Below are positions 61,841-64,000 of a DNA stretch of 64,000 nucleotides, piece by piece. This DNA is from Dactylorhiza incarnata (taxonomy: Eukaryota; Streptophyta; Magnoliopsida; Asparagales; Orchidaceae): the NCBI GenBank assembly GCA_033032865.1, contig JAWHQI010001490.1, positions 1 through 64,000 of the forward strand, given 5' to 3'. The number at the start of each line of letters is the position of its first letter. Position 1 is the stretch's first letter. A program made the translations under genes and the position numbers. The notes under the pieces were generated by a model, which was given only the letters and a program-made list of their open reading frames with translations, did no database searches and was not told the DNA's origin.

Positions 61841-64000
61841 CTATTGCGAATCGCATAGTTTAGGTAATATACGCAGAACACGCGCCTTTTGAAAATAGAC
61901 GTCCTATATGACATTTTTAGGAAAAGTGTTCAACATCAAAGTTGTAGATCTCGACTTTCATGTTGAACACTTTTCCTAAAAATGTCATATAGGATGTCTA
62001 TTTTCTGAAGGCGCGGCACCGGGCAGAACAATTGCGAATCGCATAGTTTAGGTAATATACGCAGAACACGCGCCTTTTGAAAATAGACGTCCTATATGAA
62101 GTTTTTAGGAAAAGTGCTCAACATCAAAGTTGTAGATATCGACGAATCAAAGTTGTAGATCTCGACGAGATCTACAACTTTCATGTTGAACACTTTTCCT
62201 AAAAATGTCATATAGGATGTCTATTTTCTGAAAGCGCGACACCGGGCAGAACAATTGCGAATCGCATAGTTTAGGTAATATACGCAGAACACACGCCTTT
62301 TGAAATTAGACGTCCTATATGACATTTTTAGGAAAAGTGTTCAACATCAAAGTTGTAGATCTCGACGATATCTACAACTTTCATGTTGAACACTTTTCCT
62401 AAAAATGTCATATAGGATGTCTATTTTCTGAAGGCGCGGCACCGGGCAGAACAATTGCGAATCGCATAGTTTAGGTAATATACGCAGAACACGCGCCTTT
62501 TGAAAATAGACGTCTTATATGACATTTTTCGAGATCTACAACTTTCATGTTGAACACTTTTCCTAAAAATGTCATATAGGATGTCTATTTTCTGAAGGCG
62601 CGGCAAAGGGCAGAACAATTGGGAATCACATAGTTTAGGTAATATACGCAGAACACGCGCCTTTTGAAAATAAACGTCCTATATGACATTTTTAGGAAAA
62701 GTGTTCAACATCAAAGTTGTAGATCTCGACGAGATCTATAATTTTCAAGTTGAACACTTTTCCTAAAAATATCATATAGGATGTCTATTTTCTGAAGGCG
62801 CGGCACCGGGCAGAACAATTGCGAATCGCATAGTTTAGGTAATATACGCAGAACACGCGCCTTTTGAAAATGGACGTCCTATATGACATTTTTAGGAAAA
62901 GTGTTCAACATCAAAGTTGTAGATCTCGACGAGATCTACAACTTTCATGTCGAACACTTTTCCTAAAAATATCATATAGGATGTCTATTTTCTGAAGGCG
63001 CGGCACCGGGCAGAACAATTGCGAATCGCATTGTTTAGGTAATATACGCAGAACACGCGCCTTTTGAAAATAAACGTCCTATATGACATTTTTAGGAAAA
63101 GTGTTCTGCATGAAAGTTGTAGATCTCGACTTTCATGTTTAGGTAATATACAACATTTTTAGGACGAGATCTACAACTTTCATGTTGAACACTTTTCCTA
63201 AAAATGTCATATAGGATGTCTATTTTCTGACGGCGCGGCACCGGGCAGAACAATTGCGAATCGCATAGTTTAGGTAATATACGCACAACACGCGCCTTTT
63301 GAAAATAGACGTCCTATATGACATTTTTAGGAAAAGTGTTCAACATCAAAGTTGTAGATCTCGACGAGATCTACAACTTTCATAGTGAACACTTTTCCTA
63401 AAAATGTCATATAGGATGTCTATTTCCTGAAGGCGCGGCACCGGACATAACAATTGCGAATCGCATAGTTTAGGTACCTTTTGAAAATAGACGTCCTATA
63501 TGACATTTTTAGGAAAAGTGTTCAACATCAAAGTTGTAGATCTCGACGAGATCTACAACTTTCATGTTGAACACTTTTCCTAAAAATATCATATAGGATG
63601 TCTATTTTCTGAAGGTGCGGCATCGGGCAGAACAATTGCGAATCGCATAGTTTAGGTAATATACGCAGAACACGCGCTTTTTGAAAATAGACGTCCTATA
63701 TGACATTTTTAGGAAAAGTGTTCAACATGAAAGTTGTAGATCTCGACGAGATCTACAACTTTCATGTTGAACACTTATTCTAAAATGTCATATGGGACGT
63801 CTATTTTCTGAAGGCGCGACACCGGGCAGAACAATTGCGAATCGCATAGTTTAGGTAATATACGCAGAACACGCGCCTTTTGAAAATAAACGTCCTATAT
63901 GACATTTTTATGAAAAGTGTTCAACTTCAAAGTTGTAGATCTCGACGAGATCTACAACTTTCATGTTGAACATTTTTCCTAAAAATGTCATATAGGATGT
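61841..64000. repeat. Higher-order repeat unit, about 3.2 kb, second copy (cut by window end)
   Basis: Repeats the same ordered set of marker variants as 58626 onward. The offset drops from 3,215 to about 3,191 after a deletion near 62525-62535, where most of a left arm is missing (CATTTTTCGAGATC). Confidence 0.88.

Larger units (their letters stand above)
47337..64000. repeat. 200 bp palindromic satellite array, right segment
   Basis: About 83 monomers. 47337-49200 continues the higher-order series seen at 22480 and 35060-35460 (CTTCAGAAAATAGACTTCC, then AATAATTGTGAATCG with AATATAAAAG, then CTTCAGAAAATAGTCG). 49300-51480 and 56400-58600 are close to consensus. 52000-53500, 55000-56300 and 60420-61800 share one ordered block: GCGCTTTTTG with GGGACGTC, AACGTCC with CAACTTC, AAAATTGTTC with GATATCG, CATGCTGAAC, GAAAACGCGG, TATAACATTTTAAGG, CACGTTTCC. 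The array runs off the window end. Confidence 0.96.

Noticed and set aside
11421..63286. Recurrent 60-90 codon open frames in the satellite (PVPRLQKIDILYDIFRK type)
   Set aside because: They arise from the monomer sequence, are broken by indels in most units, differ by frame and start, and resemble no protein.
1..64000. CENP-B box in the satellite spacer
   Set aside because: The TTCG of the spacer complement is not followed by the required A and CGGG spacing, so the motif fails.

Overview
This is repeat-dominated plant nuclear DNA, probably from a flowering plant. The evidence is an En/Spm-type CACTA transposon with short (about 70 bp) GT-AG introns, a Ty3/gypsy chromovirus with a plant-type tRNA-iMet primer site, and a long satellite array. 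I see no intact host gene, rRNA, tRNA or CRISPR. The species cannot be fixed from the sequence.

Layout. (1) 1-22765: tandem satellite with a 200 bp period. It is very homogeneous up to about 19.2 kb, then changes to diverged monomers arranged in a higher-order pattern. (2) 22766-35039: a 12,274 bp CACTA transposon inserted in one monomer, with a GTT target duplication. It carries terminal inverted repeats, subterminal TTAGCCACG-type repeats, a tnp2-type transposase gene with a one-base frameshift, an antisense fragment of a captured host coiled-coil gene, a block of nine GC-rich palindromic 31-mers, and an intact-looking six-exon Transposase_24 gene. (3) 35040-38350: the satellite resumes. 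(4) 38351-47336: a Ty3/gypsy element on the minus strand. It has two 2,144 bp LTRs (five differences seen), gag, and a pol broken by deletions, a stop and a frameshift. A second, truncated primer-site/leader/gag segment lies outside the 3' LTR. (5) 47337-64000: satellite again, with several higher-order blocks and a recent duplication of about 3.2 kb at the right end.

Most unusual feature. Each satellite monomer is about three-quarters palindrome: two 73 bp arms around a single central base, separated from the next palindrome by a 53 bp spacer. About 210 such foldback units lie in tandem. Several variants appear in matched form in both arms, and one unit has the exact sequence expected if the palindrome core had been flipped. 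Both point to hairpin-dependent correction or inversion between arms.

The CACTA genes would act together: the tnp2 protein as the catalytic transposase, the Transposase_24 protein probably as the partner that binds the subterminal repeats. The chromovirus encodes a chromodomain-like integrase tail, which fits residence in heterochromatin, but its pol cannot be functional.
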